The translations under genes were made by a program, and so were the position numbers. The notes beneath the pieces are model-generated. The model had not been told where the DNA came from, made no database searches, and was given only the letters and a program-made list of their open reading frames with translations. From the NCBI GenBank assembly GCA_014529385.2, contig CM043947.1:99172036-99236035 (forward strand): a stretch of DNA of 64,000 bases, given 5' to 3'. This DNA comes from Adiantum capillus-veneris. Lineage: Eukaryota; Streptophyta; Polypodiopsida; Polypodiales; Pteridaceae. This document shows positions 1-14,182 of this stretch, in pieces (positions within the stretch are counted from its first letter, which is position 1; each line of letters begins with the position of its first letter).

Positions 1-212
1 GGCTTATGGCTATGAAAGCTAGGCAAGATTGGGAGACAGGTTCCCTTGAGTTGCGACCAAATCATAAGGTAGGTGGCAAGCAACAAAAAATTTTGTATGA
101 CATGAAGCAGGGTAGACAACAAGACCTAGAGATGGAGACTTCTATGGATGAATAGAGCACTAGCAGTTGCTCTTCATCTGAGGATGAGTCATCTGAGGAG
201 GATGCTAGCTCT

Positions 213-1004
213 TTGGAAGTCATGGGTATAATACTGCGAAACCCAGAAGGAGAAGGTGGTCAAGACTTTCTAAACAAGGAAGAAGCCACAGGCTTAGAGG
301 AGATGCTAGCTAAGGACCTACTAGAAGAAGAGAGAGAACCCTATTTGCAGGTACTAAAGAAGCATGCCGGCCTCTTTATAACTGATTACGAGCACATTAA
401 AGGAGTGACGGTAACCCAACACCATATCCAATTGAAGGAAGGTGCCGTCAACCTTGTTGGTGATGAGGTATTTGCACAGGTTGAAGCTCTAGTAGGTCAT
501 GTTTATGAGTATAAAGAGATGGTTGTGGAGACGTTTACAGAGGGTTTGGATACAGGTTTGAAAAGTGATCAGGTTTGCTTGGCTATGCAGCAAGTGGAGG
601 CAAATGGCAGGGTCTTGCTATGTTATGTGATGCTATGGATACATGTGTTATTGGAGGTTGCTTTATATATATTTTTGTGTCAATGGCGAGGTTTTTTTGA
701 AGTGGACTATACCATGGAGGGTTCTGTAGCAGATGGTAGGATAGCTGCTTATGATTCAGGTTTCTCAAGTGATGGCAAGTATGCTTATAGTGGACACAAA
801 GGATTATGGATGCAGGGTGACGAAGCTCCGTGCTATAAAGAGCTGGAAGGGTGGCCTGCCTATTGGCCTACAAGTGCAAAGGAAGGCTTGGATATACATG
901 TTTTACAGGTTGATGGCAATGAGCAATGCTTTACTTTTGATCCAGGTGGATTCTACACCATGCGTGGGGGAGCTTTGAGCTTTCCATTTGACCCTGGAGG
1001 GTGA
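213..1004 (+). pseudogene. pol linker remnant fused to a membrane-segment ORF (element A)
   Basis: The open frame of 263 codons starts at a TTG; the first ATG is at 222. It is part of a longer frame broken by a TAG near 152-154. Residues 1-76 match the protease-to-RT linker of element C (shared EVMG, LFxxDY, VQHxIxLK pattern). From about residue 77 there is no similarity to RT. Residues about 133-156 are strongly hydrophobic (LLCYVMLWIHVLLEVALYIF) and could span a membrane. Two FDPGG motifs lie near the C terminus and resemble FTWDPGG in the last ORF of element B. The join looks like a large internal deletion that brought the linker next to a 3' ORF. No function is recognised. Confidence 0.55.
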
Positions 1005-1420
1005 TGCAGTAGCAGATGCTTTTTTCTCTATCTCTATCCTATCTATATAGCCACTATACTATCATTTTTCTTATGCAGTCTATAGCTCTATGTTATATAA
1101 TTCTCTCTATACAGTCATCTTTTACCTAAATAATACTATGGTTGAGCATGAATGCTCAACGAGGGGTTGGACAAAAAAAAAAAAAAAAAAGAGAAGAAAA
1201 AAAGAAAAAAGGAGAATGCTACCAGTGAAAGTGGATATTGACAATGGATGGGGTATGGCTTTCAAGGGTCTAGGAGACCAGTTGTTAGTCATGAATGGAT
1301 ACAATTATTCATCAGAAAGGACTAAACAGGGTGCATCAGCCAAGAAAGCAGTAACATGGCAAATTCAATTGGTACCAGGTGGGTAAGTATTCAAGAGAAC
1401 CCTATTGTAGCACAACCTAC
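1005..1420 (+). other. Degenerate 3' internal region of element A
   Basis: Non-coding or decayed sequence between the last ORF and the polypurine tract. It contains an A-rich run near 1172-1190. A short frame at about 1216-1386 ends in VPGG. No recognisable domain. Confidence 0.5.
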
Positions 1421-1447
1421 AGCTAGAGGCATCAAATACCTCTAGCT
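1421..1447 (+). promoter_or_regulatory. Hairpin directly upstream of the polypurine tract (element A)
   Basis: AGCTAGAGG (1421-1429) pairs perfectly with CCTCTAGCT (1439-1447) around a 9-nt loop. It abuts the polypurine tract. Hairpins at the same place in elements B, C and F2 have other stem sequences. Confidence 0.6.
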
Positions 1448-1464
1448 TAAGGGGGAGGGCTATA
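1448..1464 (+). promoter_or_regulatory. Polypurine tract of element A
   Basis: Purine run AAGGGGGAGGG followed by CTATA, immediately before the LTR start TGATGC. The core GGGAGGGCTA is shared with elements B and C, which fixes the LTR start. It would prime plus-strand DNA synthesis. Confidence 0.8.
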
Positions 1465-2351
1465 TGATGCATGGTTTTTAGGACCCCTTCTGAAGATGCC
1501 ATAAGGCACAGTCAGTTGTTGGGGAGATGAGGATACTCTAGTCCAAGGGATCTCGAAAGAGAAGAAAAATCTACTTCACAAGCACCAAAGAGTAAAAAGT
1601 GCCATGGACAGAAGATACGTGGGAACGAGCTCTTATGCATGCCTACAACCTATATCTTACAGAATAGCCCATTCTAGGTGTGAATTTCTAGTGAAATTTA
1701 CACGAGGATGTTTGTGTGGACTCACAGCACAGCATACTCCGTTTTCACTTTTTTACCGACAGTAAATATTTTTTACCTACAGTAAATATTTTTCACCTAC
1801 ATGGTAAATACAAATCACTTTTTACCTACAGTAACGTTTTTTATCCATGGTAAATATTTTTTATTGCACCATAAGTATTTGGTAGGTAACAATTCACTGT
1901 TACTAGAAGCAGTGATTGGGCATCAACAATGCAGTTACAGGAGGAGAAAAGGGGAAAATCTTATGGTAAAGGTGAGTCAACAGGGATAAAGACTTTTGAG
2001 TTGAAAAGAGACATGCTGATTTTTTCAAAGAACACATGTCAAAAGAAGCCATGGTTGAGGATTTTTTGAGAATTTGATATTCAGGAGGACCTAGCAGGTC
2101 CCCCCCTGACATATGCAGAACCTCTAGTTTCAACAGCCACCTACCTGCTCTTAAATGCTGGTCAAGGCCTTATCCCCATGTGTCACAATCAGAAAAATCA
2201 GCATTTACCCTCCCCTCTCACATCACTCTAGAGAATATCTTGATGGTGACATATCAGGTGACCTCAATCTGTTGACCACCCTAAGCAAAAAGTAACCCCA
2301 ATCAGCGGATTTAAGCATGTTTATCCCTAATCCTAAACCCTCTCAGAAACC

Positions 2352-2360
2352 TATATAAGG
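2352..2360 (+). promoter_or_regulatory. TATA box in LTR A
   Basis: TATATAAGG about 890 nt into the LTR, upstream of the CT tract. The same order is seen in the LTRs of elements B and E. Confidence 0.55.
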
Positions 2361-2830
2361 AGGCCTTCTCTCACTCAAAACAACAACACTTCACCCCCTT
2401 CACCAAGCAATGAAGCTATGACGACATTGCTCACAACGAGGAGCTATGGATGGAGCTCTACTCTCTCTCCCTCTCTCTCTCTCCCTCTAGTATGATACAT
2501 TACTAGCCCTAAAACCTAAATAAGGAGTCTTCTCTCATGCCCCATGGCCACCATCCTCGCCATCATTCTCTAAGGTATTGATGTGTTGCTAGTAGGATTA
2601 CACCTACTTGTTGGGTTGATTGTTTTTGACAAGGGATTATGCCATCCTTGGCTTGCTTCTCTATATCCTTGTTATGTATGATCAGATGCCGTTGTATTGT
2701 TAAGCTGATGTCTTGTGTATATATATGCTACATAAGGTCCCTAAGCTTCGTTTGTATGTGTTTTTCCATATGTTTTGATGCCATCATAATGCTAGAAGTC
2801 TCACTTGCCTATGTGCACTATGTGTGAGGT

Positions 2831-2861
2831 CCCTAAACCTCATAATTTAGGGTGGTGCCCC
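2831..2861 (+). promoter_or_regulatory. U5 stem-loop plus TGGTGCCCC (LTR A)
   Basis: CCCTAAA (2831-2837) pairs with TTTAGGG (2846-2852), then TGGTGCCCC follows at once. The stem position and the trailing motif are conserved in LTRs B, C, E and F2, although the stem bases differ. Confidence 0.6.
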
Positions 2862-2959
2862 CTTTGTTTTGTTCTTTGCCTGTTTGCATGAGGCGTGGTT
2901 TGTGGAGGGTGCACGAGTACAGAGGCCACCCGATTGCACTGCTCTTTTTCCCGCTATCA

Positions 2960-4380
2960 CTACCATATCATCAAACACATAAGAGGACAGCTTTACCTTT
3001 ACCAGCTTAGGCTCATCGAACTTCGTCTCCCCATCATATGTAGGATGTGGACTTATCTGCACTATTCTCCTCTCTTGTCTCCCAGCTATACAACCTTATA
3101 TCCCCATCATCACCGGCAAAGTAAATTGATTTTTTATCTGCATCTGCATCCACTTGCTACTCCACAAAATCTTGACCATCTTTACTGCTTTGCTCACTTT
3201 ATTCATCAACTTTTGAACCCTCGGTATCTACAACCTGATTGAATGCTCCTATCGTTTCATGCAAACTTTTCAACAGAACAGACTTTACCTTTTCAAGCTG
3301 CATTGGAACCTCCACATTTGCTACCAATTTAGAGTCTTTGTTCACCTCAACATGGAGCTTCTCCTTGTTGAAAAACTTGTCCACCCTCGGCACATGCACT
3401 TCACATACTAGAAATCTCCAAGGAGCATAGACAATAGTAGGTTTTACCTCAACACGCTCGGCATTCCGAGCACTTGGAACCGCCCTTGGTCGGACCAAGG
3501 AGCACTTTGCTACCTCCACAACAGAAATATAATCTGTTGGCTTTAGCATGCCCAACTCCAGCTTCCACTTTACCTTTCTTCTCTTTATCTTTGCTAGATA
3601 GACCATGTCTTTGTATGTATCTGCACCGTCTTTGACCTTTTCTCTAATTCTTGGATGCAAGGATTCCAATAACTTTGATAGCTTCAAATACTGGTTGCTT
3701 TTGACCCGAGTAGCAACCTCTAACTGTTTCCAAACAACTTCTAACTACTCAATGAAAATGGAGAGATCTTTACTTACATCCTCGCGTACCGCCTTTAGCC
3801 TTGTACCAGCCTCTTCTGGCGTAATCACCTCTCAAAAACGCTCCAAAATCTCATTTCGCAATCTTTGTCAATATTCTCGATCATTGCTTTGTAAACCATC
3901 AAACCACACCTTGGTTCATCCTTGCATCAACAATGGCACCGTCTACAACCTTTTTGCGTCCATCGATATGCGCATCGACAACAGCGATAACTCAAAATTT
4001 GCTAACCAATCCTCGAGATCTTTAATGCCCATAAATATGGAGCCAAAACCTGGCTCCACCATCTCTGTCAGCTTCAAACTAAACCATCAAACATTTGGAC
4101 CATCAGCCAACCACTTTGTCGGCTAAAAGACACCGCTTCAAACCTCAAATTGAAGCATCTCACAGCTCCTTCGTGGGGGACTCTAGAAGATGGAGACGGG
4201 TAATAGGGAACACACCCAACACGCAAAATGTTTGCCTCTCTATAGCCTCGGGATTCCACATCACCCCTAACCTCTCTAATAACACCTTCAAATTTTCTAA
4301 TTTTCACTAACAAATCCACTTTGGCATACAAAACAATTGTCTCCCACCTTGCAAAAAAAACCTTACAGCACAAATGCATC
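2960..4380 (-). mobile_element. Element G: minus-strand gypsy gag remnant and leader
   Basis: Truncated on the left by LTR A. Read on the minus strand, it has a leader after the LTR copy on its right, then a degenerate gag. Several stops and frame changes show that it is dead. Confidence 0.55.
3199..4100 (-). pseudogene. Degenerate gag (element G)
   Basis: The minus-strand reading starts near 4085 with a segment containing EPGFGSIF and LEDWLANFEL, then MQG-stop, KVWFDGL and FWSVFER, which is the pattern of the plant retrotransposon gag domain. It shifts frame into an open stretch at 3199-3687 (162 codons: LLESLHPRIREKVKDGAD, KRRKVKWKLELG). At least three in-frame stops are present. No zinc knuckle is visible before LTR A cuts the sequence. 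The family assignment rests on the gag pattern alone. Confidence 0.5.
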
Positions 4381-6474
4381 CACCCTGCTCAACTCACCCT
4401 TTTTGACTCACAAGACACCCCAATTCAGTCCTCTTGATAACACCCTTCAAGCTGCAGGAAAACCCTCTGCAAACATTGGCAAGTACACAAAGAGGGAGAG
4501 AAAAGGAGGGGGATGGGGAGAAGCAACACAAGAAATAGGGGCAAAGGTTTGGTATTATTGCATAGGGAGATAGTACAATCAAGTATGCAGCTCCAATGGA
4601 AACCTTGCAATACACAAGCTTACAAACCTCCAATAACACTCTCAGGCAAAAAATCCTCTTGGTCTACCTCCTTTTATAATGCTTGTCTAGGGCTAAAAAA
4701 GAAAAAACAAAGAGCTATCTAGCTCGTATACCCAATTTAAGCTTCATTTAGAATTTGTTTTGCATTGCCACCACTTGGTACACTTGGTATGTTGGTATCT
4801 GCATGGTCTTCCTCTTTGTCCAATTTGGCCTTTGTGGTGGGCGGGATAAGACAATTGAACCTCTCGACCCCTCTCTCTTGCTTGCCATCCTCTAGCCGTG
4901 CGACCCTCCACTTGGTTTGCCTCTTGAAGCCCTCACACACTCTCTCTCTTTCTATCTCTTTGGGGAACCCTTTTTGGAATTTCCTCTACCTCATTGTCTC
5001 ATTGTGAGACCCCTCCCCTAAGCAGGCAATAGCGACCTCGCTATTGGGCGGGTGGGGGGGGGGGGGGTGGACTCTAGCCCTCAAAAGCTTTGCCACATAG
5101 ACACAAGAATTGACCCTTATGGGCTGCCACATCATCATACCAGCCAAGGCAGCACCGCCACCAATTGTCGGCCATCAATGCCAGTGTGTGCCACTGATGC
5201 ACCTCTCTTTGGCCCAAAACAACACCCCAATTCTGCCAATGTAGTGCCCCACAGGCCTACCATTGTTGGGGAGCTCAAAAGCTCACTCCTCGCTTCACAT
5301 GCCTCCAATAGGCTCATGCTCTAGCACATATACACTGCCTCGTGGCTCTCGCGTCCCCCATGTGGGATTTTGGGCTGCCATGTTGCACCCTGTGGTGAGC
5401 CACCCCCAAAGGAAGAAAAAATTTCCCCTTTTCTTTGGTTAAAATCAATTGGATGCAAAAAAAAATCCTCCTTCAACTGCAATACCATGCCATTTGTGGC
5501 TCGGAACTCCTGTTCCCAATCCGCAAAGCCAGGTCAAAACTTCATGATGTCGACGTCAAACCCATCCAACCTCACCGAATTTCAGAGTTCTCCAAGCCCT
5601 TTAACTGAGGCCACAAAATCCGAGAAAAGCATCTGTAACCAATCTCGGACAAAGGAACCCAATCTTCGGACTTCAGTACCTTTCCACTCCAGGCTCCGTT
5701 TGCTCCGTTTGATATGTAGTCAATTCCTGATAGCCCCATATGATGCATACCCTGCTCTAGAATCTCATAGAAGCTCAAAAGATGCCTGATTGCACGATTC
5801 CCCATGTGGTCGTAGAACCTAGCCCCCGACAAAATCTCAACTCGCCAAAACTTGCTATCCGTGGCTCTTATCTGCAATTTGAAAAGACGGGTAGGCCCCG
5901 TAGATTGAGCACTAGACACCTGTCACTTGACTTCCATTGGGACCACTTGTTCGACAAGAATTTGCAACACTTTGAACCTTCAACCTTCAATAATTTGGGC
6001 TCCGTAGCTCAGTTTGATGAGCCGTTTGGACCTGCTCCTTTAGCACTTCAAGCTCTTTATTTCTAAACCCAAAGACTCTATATCACATCTCCTTCACCTG
6101 CTACTCAAATTAGCCCCTTATGGAGCCCTTCTTGGCCTATAAGCTGCATCAAGCATCCATTTCTGCTGCTGCCTGTTAGCCCATGATCTTCCTAGCTACT
6201 CTAGCCTTTTGCCATGCTTTTGCTAGCCTACACATATCTGCCGATGCCACCTTGTAGAGTCAACACACTTTGGTTGTACCAACGCCCTGGCCTCTACTAT
6301 ATCAAAGTCCACCTCCCTGCCATATTTTACCCTGTAGTAGCACCCATGCATGTCTTGTACGGGTGCATCAATATACTTGTCCTCTATGTCAGGGGAGGCA
6401 CGCTCTAAAAAAGGGACTCCATCTCCCCGCCACTACCAAAACAAGCGAAGCCACAAGATCCCCCGTTGCTTCAT

Positions 6475-6475
<1 letters not shown>
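4380..6475 (-). repeat. LTR copy a, probable 5' LTR of element G
   Basis: It is homologous, with many differences, to copy b on its right at an offset of about 2400 nt. Landmarks are the octamer-flanked GCGACCTCGCTATTG near 5031 versus the similar site near 7430, GTCAATTCCT at 5719 versus 8097, and TTTGATGAGCC at 6014 versus 8414. A minus-strand TATA box lies at 4672-4679. A G-run sits at about 5054-5067. Boundaries are approximate. No protein-coding content is supported. Confidence 0.5.
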
Positions 6476-8870
<2,395 letters not shown>

Positions 8871-8875
8871 ACAAT

Positions 8876-9649
8876 TTAATGCACTTCGAGCACTAGATTT
8901 CTTTCAAAATATAGCTTGAGCCGTACACCATTTACTCTGTTCCTAATAAGCTTGCCATTTTCTCTTACCAGTTGATAGGTCCCATTCGGAAAGGTCTTTG
9001 GCACTTTATACGGACCTATCCACTTCTTCTTGAACTTCTTCTGGAATGTAAAATTCAAGTAGCTTTCGTACGTCATGACTAGGTCTCCTTCCTTTATCTT
9101 CTTGTCTGGCAAGTTCTGATTGAATTTGGCAATCCGCTTCTCTTTATGCTTCACATAGTAGTCGGCCGCTGCCTCTCTATCCACTTGCAAAGCCTCCAAA
9201 CTGGCTACCCAATTCTGTAGAAATTCTTGTTGAGTGGCATTGACACACCACATACCCTTCAAAGCACCTAATTGTGCATGCATTGGAAATACAGCCTCCT
9301 TACCATAGAGTAGCTCGAATGGAGTGAAATTTGTAGCTACGTTATAGGACGTTCTATATGCCCACATACACTTTTTTAGATTTGTTTCCCATTCAACTTC
9401 CTGCTTATACACATACTTTGTTAACATCTTGAATATTTGCCCATTAGCACTCTCGACTAGACCATTACATTGGGGGTGATAGGGCAAGGAAAGCCGATGT
9501 TGAATCTTTAGCTTTTCCACTAATGCACTCATGATTTTGCTTCTAAACTCCTGACCCCTATCAGAAACTAACACCCATGGAACATCAAAACGGTAACAGA
9601 TGTTGTCAAACACAAACTGAGCCACCACATTAGCATTTACTTCTTTCAC
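8876..9649 (-). pseudogene. Integrase core and C-terminal region (F1)
   Basis: This 257-codon open stretch carries the second catalytic Asp in VSDRGQEF and the catalytic Glu in NGLVESANG, then WAYRTSYN and FTPFELLYGKEA, which are typical of Ty3/gypsy integrases. The C-terminal part (GDLVMTYESY, WIGPYKVPKTFPNGTYQL) is the GPY/F-type module. It would insert element cDNA into the host chromosome. The first Asp lies in the neighbouring fragment at 9665-9898. It ends at a natural stop close to the polypurine-like run of F1. Confidence 0.8.
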
Positions 9650-9664
9650 AACTTTGGCCTCAAC

Positions 9665-9898
9665 CTACCTTGTAAGGTAGTCAATGGCTACCACCACGTA
9701 CTTCTTACCGCTCGTAGGCTTTGGGAGAGGTCCTATGGCATCCAGACCCCACTTCTTAAAAGCACTTTGTACGATGATGGCACCTTGTGACTCCACTATC
9801 AATCGTCTTTCACCTATAGTTTGACACTCATGGAACATTTTGCACCAGTAATGCAAATCTTCCATGATGGAAGGCCACCAAAAGCCTGCTCTAAGCAC
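9665..9898 (-). pseudogene. Integrase N-terminal part (F1)
   Basis: Contains GFWWPSIMEDLHYWCKMFHECQ, the end of the zinc-binding HHCC region, and WGLDAIGPLP with the first catalytic Asp. Separated from the core by a stop near 9665. The HH half lies upstream in another frame. Confidence 0.7.
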
Positions 9899-10297
9899 AT
9901 GAAATAGAACCTGGTCTTTACACTGATGTCCACTTTCTTCATGTCATTGCTCCATCACCATTCCTATCTCTTCTTTGTGCAATATCCTTCTAAGCACTCC
10001 ATCATGCCCATAGTTCATGAGATCTTCACCTACTAGTGTGAATTTGCGGGCCATCTGCACTACTGTTCTTTTCTGTAACTTGGACAAACCTTCTAAACAC
10101 TACCGTGTACCCTAAAACCCTTCAATCTCTTTTAGAGTCTCCCTACCTTCATAAGTGGCTGGGGCCACATATAGACCTGCAACATGCACCTGTACTTTGC
10201 TACCTGCTAGCTGATCCGCCTCTTGGTTCTGCTCTCTTCTCACATGCTTGAATTGGACCTCTTCAAAAGACTTTAGCATCTTCTTGATGGAAAATAA

Positions 10298-10873
10298 TCA
10301 ATGTTTCAACAAATAGCTCTTTACCTGCAATTGGCCTAGCAATTGCTTGATGACTAGCAACGCATCTCCCTTCACCACCAACCTCGAAATACCAAACTCT
10401 ATACATTTCTTTAAACCCTGATGCAGAGTGAGATACTCCACCTCATTATTGGTGTGGACATGCTCTAGATCATACGCCTTTGAAAATATAGCTTTGCCTT
10501 GTGGGTCACGTGTCACTACACCTCCTCTTTCCTTCTGTACTACCCTTTGATATGCTCCATTGAACCACATTGTAAAAGCATCCTTTAAATGCGGCTCCTC
10601 CTTAGCTTCATCTCGCACCACCCTTGGATAGGTCAGAAAATGGACGGCCTTGCTGACAAGAATGTCAGCCAAGTGAGACCGACTTGTGTGATCTACCTTG
10701 AACTTGAATTCGAACTCTTGTAGCTCCAACACCCACTTCATAATCCTCCTTCCTGGCTTCAAATGTAGCACTACCTCTGGCAATAGATTATTACCTGCTG
10801 TCAACACAAAAAACTTATGCACAATTAAATGACTTTGAAATTCTTGCAAGCGAAGACTAAATCCATCACCCAT
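10298..10873 (-). pseudogene. RNase H end and second (archaeal-type) RNase H (F1)
   Basis: The first part (LELQEFEFKFKVDHTSRSH) is the tether after the normal gypsy RNase H. The second part has WFNGAYQRVV, HTNNEVEYLTL and LVVKGDALLVIKQLLG, matching the second RNase H of Tat elements. The usual first Asp (FFDG) appears as FNG, so activity is doubtful. This order places F1 in the Tat lineage. Confidence 0.75.
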
Positions 10874-11019
10874 TTCTCTACCTCGATGTAGGTAGCCTCT
10901 CGTGGGCTAATCACCCTACTTTCGAAGTATATTGGCTTGTATCTTCTCCCTACCTTTTGCAATAGAACCGCTCCAATAGCAACTGTGCCCACTATCATAG
11001 ACACATAGAAGTCGTTCTC

Positions 11020-11825
11020 TCAATTGGGAGGACATATCGCTGGCAGATGACACAAAATTTCTTTAACCCTATCAAAAGCTTCCTGAGCTTCCTCATTGCA
11101 CTCATAACCATGCACTTTTTGAGATCTCTTTTGAAGAGGATGTGCATATTGCAACAACATCCAAAAGAAATGTGATAGATACTTCAGCTTATGAACAAAT
11201 GAAGCCAAACCTTGAGCATCTGATGGCATCTCCATAAACACTAACACTTTCACCGTCCCGAGATTAGCCTCTATACCATTTTGCGATACCACATTACCCA
11301 ACAGTTGCGCTCGAGGTTGTGCTAGCTTGCACTTCTTGGGGTTTAGCTGACCTCCTTCTTCATCAAGCCTTTGAAAGCATAACTACAGCTTTGGTAGGTG
11401 CTCTAATCTTGAACTATAACAACCTATATCATCCATGAAGACCCTGATAAAACGGCCCAAGTATCGACCAAATAACTTATTTGTACAATCTTGGAAGGTA
11501 GCATATGCATTCCCCAATCTGAACGGCATCTTGCAATAAACAAAACAACCCCATGGAAATATGAATGTGGCAACTGGTCTTTGAGTGCAATCCCTATGTG
11601 AAAATACTCCAAGAAACCATACATAATCTAGTATCTCTTGTGCCTCGCCACCTGGTTTAGGATTTCGTCTTGAAATGGCAATGGATAGTGATTTCTCTTG
11701 GTCACGGCATTCAATGGCTTGTAGTCAACACACACTCTCCATTTCCCATTCTTGTTAGGGGTTATGACCACTGGTGAGACCCACTTTGACTCTTTCACAG
11801 GGTATTTCATGCCTACATCCAACAA
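11020..11825 (-). pseudogene. Reverse transcriptase, fragmented (F1)
   Basis: Three open pieces in different frames. 11628-11825 has SKWVSPVVITPNKNGKWRV and CVDYKPLNA (fingers and palm). 11424-11624 is a shifted piece. 11020-11301 holds the connection region (GNVVSQNGIEANLGTVKVL). The catalytic box appears as FMDD on the minus strand near 11430. Frameshifts and stops make it non-functional. Confidence 0.7.
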
Positions 11826-11837
11826 CTTACTGATCTC

Positions 11838-12086
11838 CTACCAAAGGGCCTCCTTTTGGATTTCCCCTTGTCTTCTCAGCTTATGTGCTTTAGGCCTATG
11901 TCCCTCCTTAATAACTATCTTGTGATCTACCCCCTTTGCACCATGCAAATGCTTGTACTCCATCACAAACAAGTTTGGATAGGACTCACACAGTTGAACA
12001 TAAAACTCCTTTTCACCCTTGGCCAAATCCTCACTTATCATGCTCGAAACCTCCTCTATGCTTAAACCATGAGCTTGAGGCTGCAT
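11838..12086 (-). pseudogene. Protease-RT linker (F1)
   Basis: 82 codons with LFVMEYKHLHG, VDHKIVIKEG and AHKLRR, matching the linker of element C just before RT. It ends at a stop separating it from the RT piece at 11825. Confidence 0.65.
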
Positions 12087-12249
12087 ACCTTCTTCTTTAA
12101 GTGGGGAGTCATCTATGATGACTCCAATAAGTATGCATCTATCTTGAGCATGTCGTCCTTGCTCTCCTCTTCCTCTATGCTAGTATAGCCTTAATCATAG
12201 CCAGTCTCTGTCTTGTACTCGTAGCTCGTCGTGTCATCCTCATCTTTAA

Positions 12250-13606
12250 CACTAGGTTGGTAATGGGACACTTTTATGTCCTGGGACACTTTTATGTCCT
12301 GGGACACTTTTATGTCCTGTTAAGTGACCATTTTCCTTGAATTATGTCAAGAGTTTTAAAATGGATTTTGAGGTGTTATCTATCTAGAAAATTGTCTCAT
12401 GAGCTGAAAAAAACTCGACATTTTTTTGGAATATCAATTCCATCTTTAACATTGTCCTTGCACAACATTTCACAACCTAAACTGTGTGAAAAAACGGGTC
12501 CAGTTTTTGGCTTTTTTTAACTTTTTGCAACTATACCACTCTACAATTCATTTTTGTGAGGTCTATAATGCTAGAGAACTATCTCTAGTAGTCCTCAACA
12601 TGTCCCAATGCTTCTAGGGAGAAATAAATATTAAAGTTGTAAGTTATGAACAAATTACAAAAATTGTCAAATCCTGTTTTTTAGCCAATTTTAGCTCTTC
12701 TATGATTTTTTTGGTGGATTTCATGATATCCAAATGCATTTTTGATTTTGTATGTCTCATATTGTAACATAAAGCTAACATTCCTTGAGTTTTGGGGCAC
12801 CTAATACCCTATTTTGCATAGTACACAACGATGGTTGATTTTTTCAATTATAGAAGAAAACAAAACATTCTAGTATATCAAGTATAGCTTTTTCAATATT
12901 GTTAGTTTCTTGTAACAACTACATGCATTTTGTAGGTAGTAACCATATCTAGTCATAAGGATCAAATTTGGCTAGATATTGAATAGTTTCTATGGGATTC
13001 TACAACTCATAATGTTGAACCCAGTTTTTTCATGTTTGCTGTATTTAACACTTCATCTTTGTCCCCAAGATTCCCCTTGGTAAGAGATGTATTATTCTTT
13101 TGACATGCTCCATGGCTCCTTATGAACATAAAGGACAATAGGGAACTAAGAAAACATGCATATATTATTTGTATTGAGCGTGGCTATAGAAACTTTGATG
13201 ATATGTTTGCAGAATGGTAAAAATTCAACTTTTTTGTACCTATTTATTTTGGCAAAACAAAAAATAGTGAGTGAGAAGCAATCATATGTTCTGATCACCA
13301 ACCCATTGAAGCTAACTAGGGAATTTATCTCAAGTCTTACAAAAATCCCTAATCTTATTTTTATGCAACAAAACGTAAGAAATGACTGTTTTGATGAAAA
13401 TGCACTGGTCCATCAACTTTGGAGGCTTGGTGTGACCAAAAGATGAGAAATTTTACAAGTTTCTTATTTTTTCCATGTGTAGTAGGCCTTGAACTATAAC
13501 CTCATGAAAGGATTTTACAAAATGAGTGGATCTACTATGGTTTTGGAGGTTTTTTTCAAAACCCTGAAAGGACACTTTTATGTCCTGTTAGGTTACCAAC
13601 CTAGTG
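12250..13606. mobile_element. Non-autonomous TTAA-flanked DNA transposon
   Basis: A 1357-bp element with perfect 14-bp terminal inverted repeats, CACTAGGTTGGTAA at 12250-12263 and its complement at 13593-13606. It is flanked on both sides by TTAA (12246-12249 and 13607-13610). The interior is AT-rich with no transposase; the 96-codon frame at 13156-13446 resembles nothing known to me. It splits the F1 pol between protease and RT, so it is younger than F1. TTAA duplication is typical of the piggyBac superfamily. The CACTA start resembles En/Spm, but the 3-bp duplication of that group is not seen. Confidence 0.8.
12265..12320 (+). repeat. Subterminal triple repeat of the TTAA element
   Basis: Three tandem copies of GGACACTTTTATGTCC with short spacers; each has GGACA/TGTCC arms and can fold back. 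One copy lies just inside the right end (13570-13585). Such repeats may be transposase binding sites; that is inference. Confidence 0.7.
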
Positions 13607-13643
13607 TTAACTGCCATAGGACAAGAACTTCTCTCCTTGGTCT

Positions 13644-13965
13644 TCAATCAAGCACAATTTGTCCTTCTCTCTCTTTGTCAGGAAAGGTGAACACTTTGCT
13701 CTCCCAATCCTGCTTAGCTCCTATTGCCAAAATCCATGGCCTACCCAAAATGATCGGATAATCATTATCTCCTACATTCATCACAAAAATGTCTATCAGG
13801 CACTCTATGCCCATCACCTTGACCTTCACATCTTGAGCCACACCCAAACATCTGGCCCTAGTATGGTTGGCCATCCTCCTATGCACATTTGAATTTACTA
13901 CTACCTTGACTCCTGTCTCTCTCATGGCTACTTCTTTCATGACACAAACCTGCGCTCCACTACGT
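13644..13965 (-). pseudogene. Aspartic protease, truncated (F1)
   Basis: The minus-strand reading starts at SGAQVCVMKE, the remains of the D-S/G-G-A active-site motif whose Asp codon is lost at the junction with the F2 LTR. It continues through RMANHTRARCLGVAQDV to YPIILGRPWIL, the conserved end of plant gypsy proteases. The predicted frame upstream of 13965 is LTR sequence and not part of the gene. Confidence 0.7.
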
Positions 13966-13966
13966 A

Positions 13967-14150
13967 GGCGTTGTGAGCGGGATGGAAACACACAGAAATC
14001 CTCTATACTGAACTGACACACACTCTTGGAAGGATATACACCCACACTATGGGGCACCACTCGGCTTCTACAACCCACCTGGCCGAGAGAGGGAACACAC
14101 CTATGGAGTGAGAGGAGAGAGACTACCACTTGCCCACTCCACACAGAGAC

Positions 14151-14182
<32 letters not shown>

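Larger units (their letters stand above)
1..2959 (+). mobile_element. Element A: 3' portion of a deleted Tat-like Ty3/gypsy element
   Basis: The left edge begins inside pol, just after the protease. The reading frame from base 1 resembles the stretch after the protease in element C (about 20400-20850). Reverse transcriptase, RNase H and integrase are absent: the pre-RT linker passes directly into an unrelated ORF, then a polypurine tract and a 3' LTR. The LTR ends inside the minus-strand gag of element G, so A appears to have inserted into G; the other side lies outside the window and the target duplication cannot be checked. Confidence 0.7.
1465..2959 (+). repeat. 3' LTR of element A
   Basis: Starts TGATGC after the polypurine tract and ends CCGCTATCA; the end was placed by similarity to the end of the element B LTR. 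A TATA box (TATATAAGG) lies at 2352-2360, a CT-rich tract at about 2457-2488, and a U5 stem-loop with TGGTGCCCC at 2831-2861. The partner LTR is outside the window. Confidence 0.7.
8876..13965 (-). mobile_element. Element F1: decayed Tat-lineage gypsy pol
   Basis: The minus-strand order is protease, linker, RT, RNase H, second RNase H and integrase, with many stops and frameshifts. The element is split by a TTAA transposon between protease and RT. The 5' end (gag) is missing: the protease is cut at its active site, where the F2 LTR begins. Confidence 0.75.
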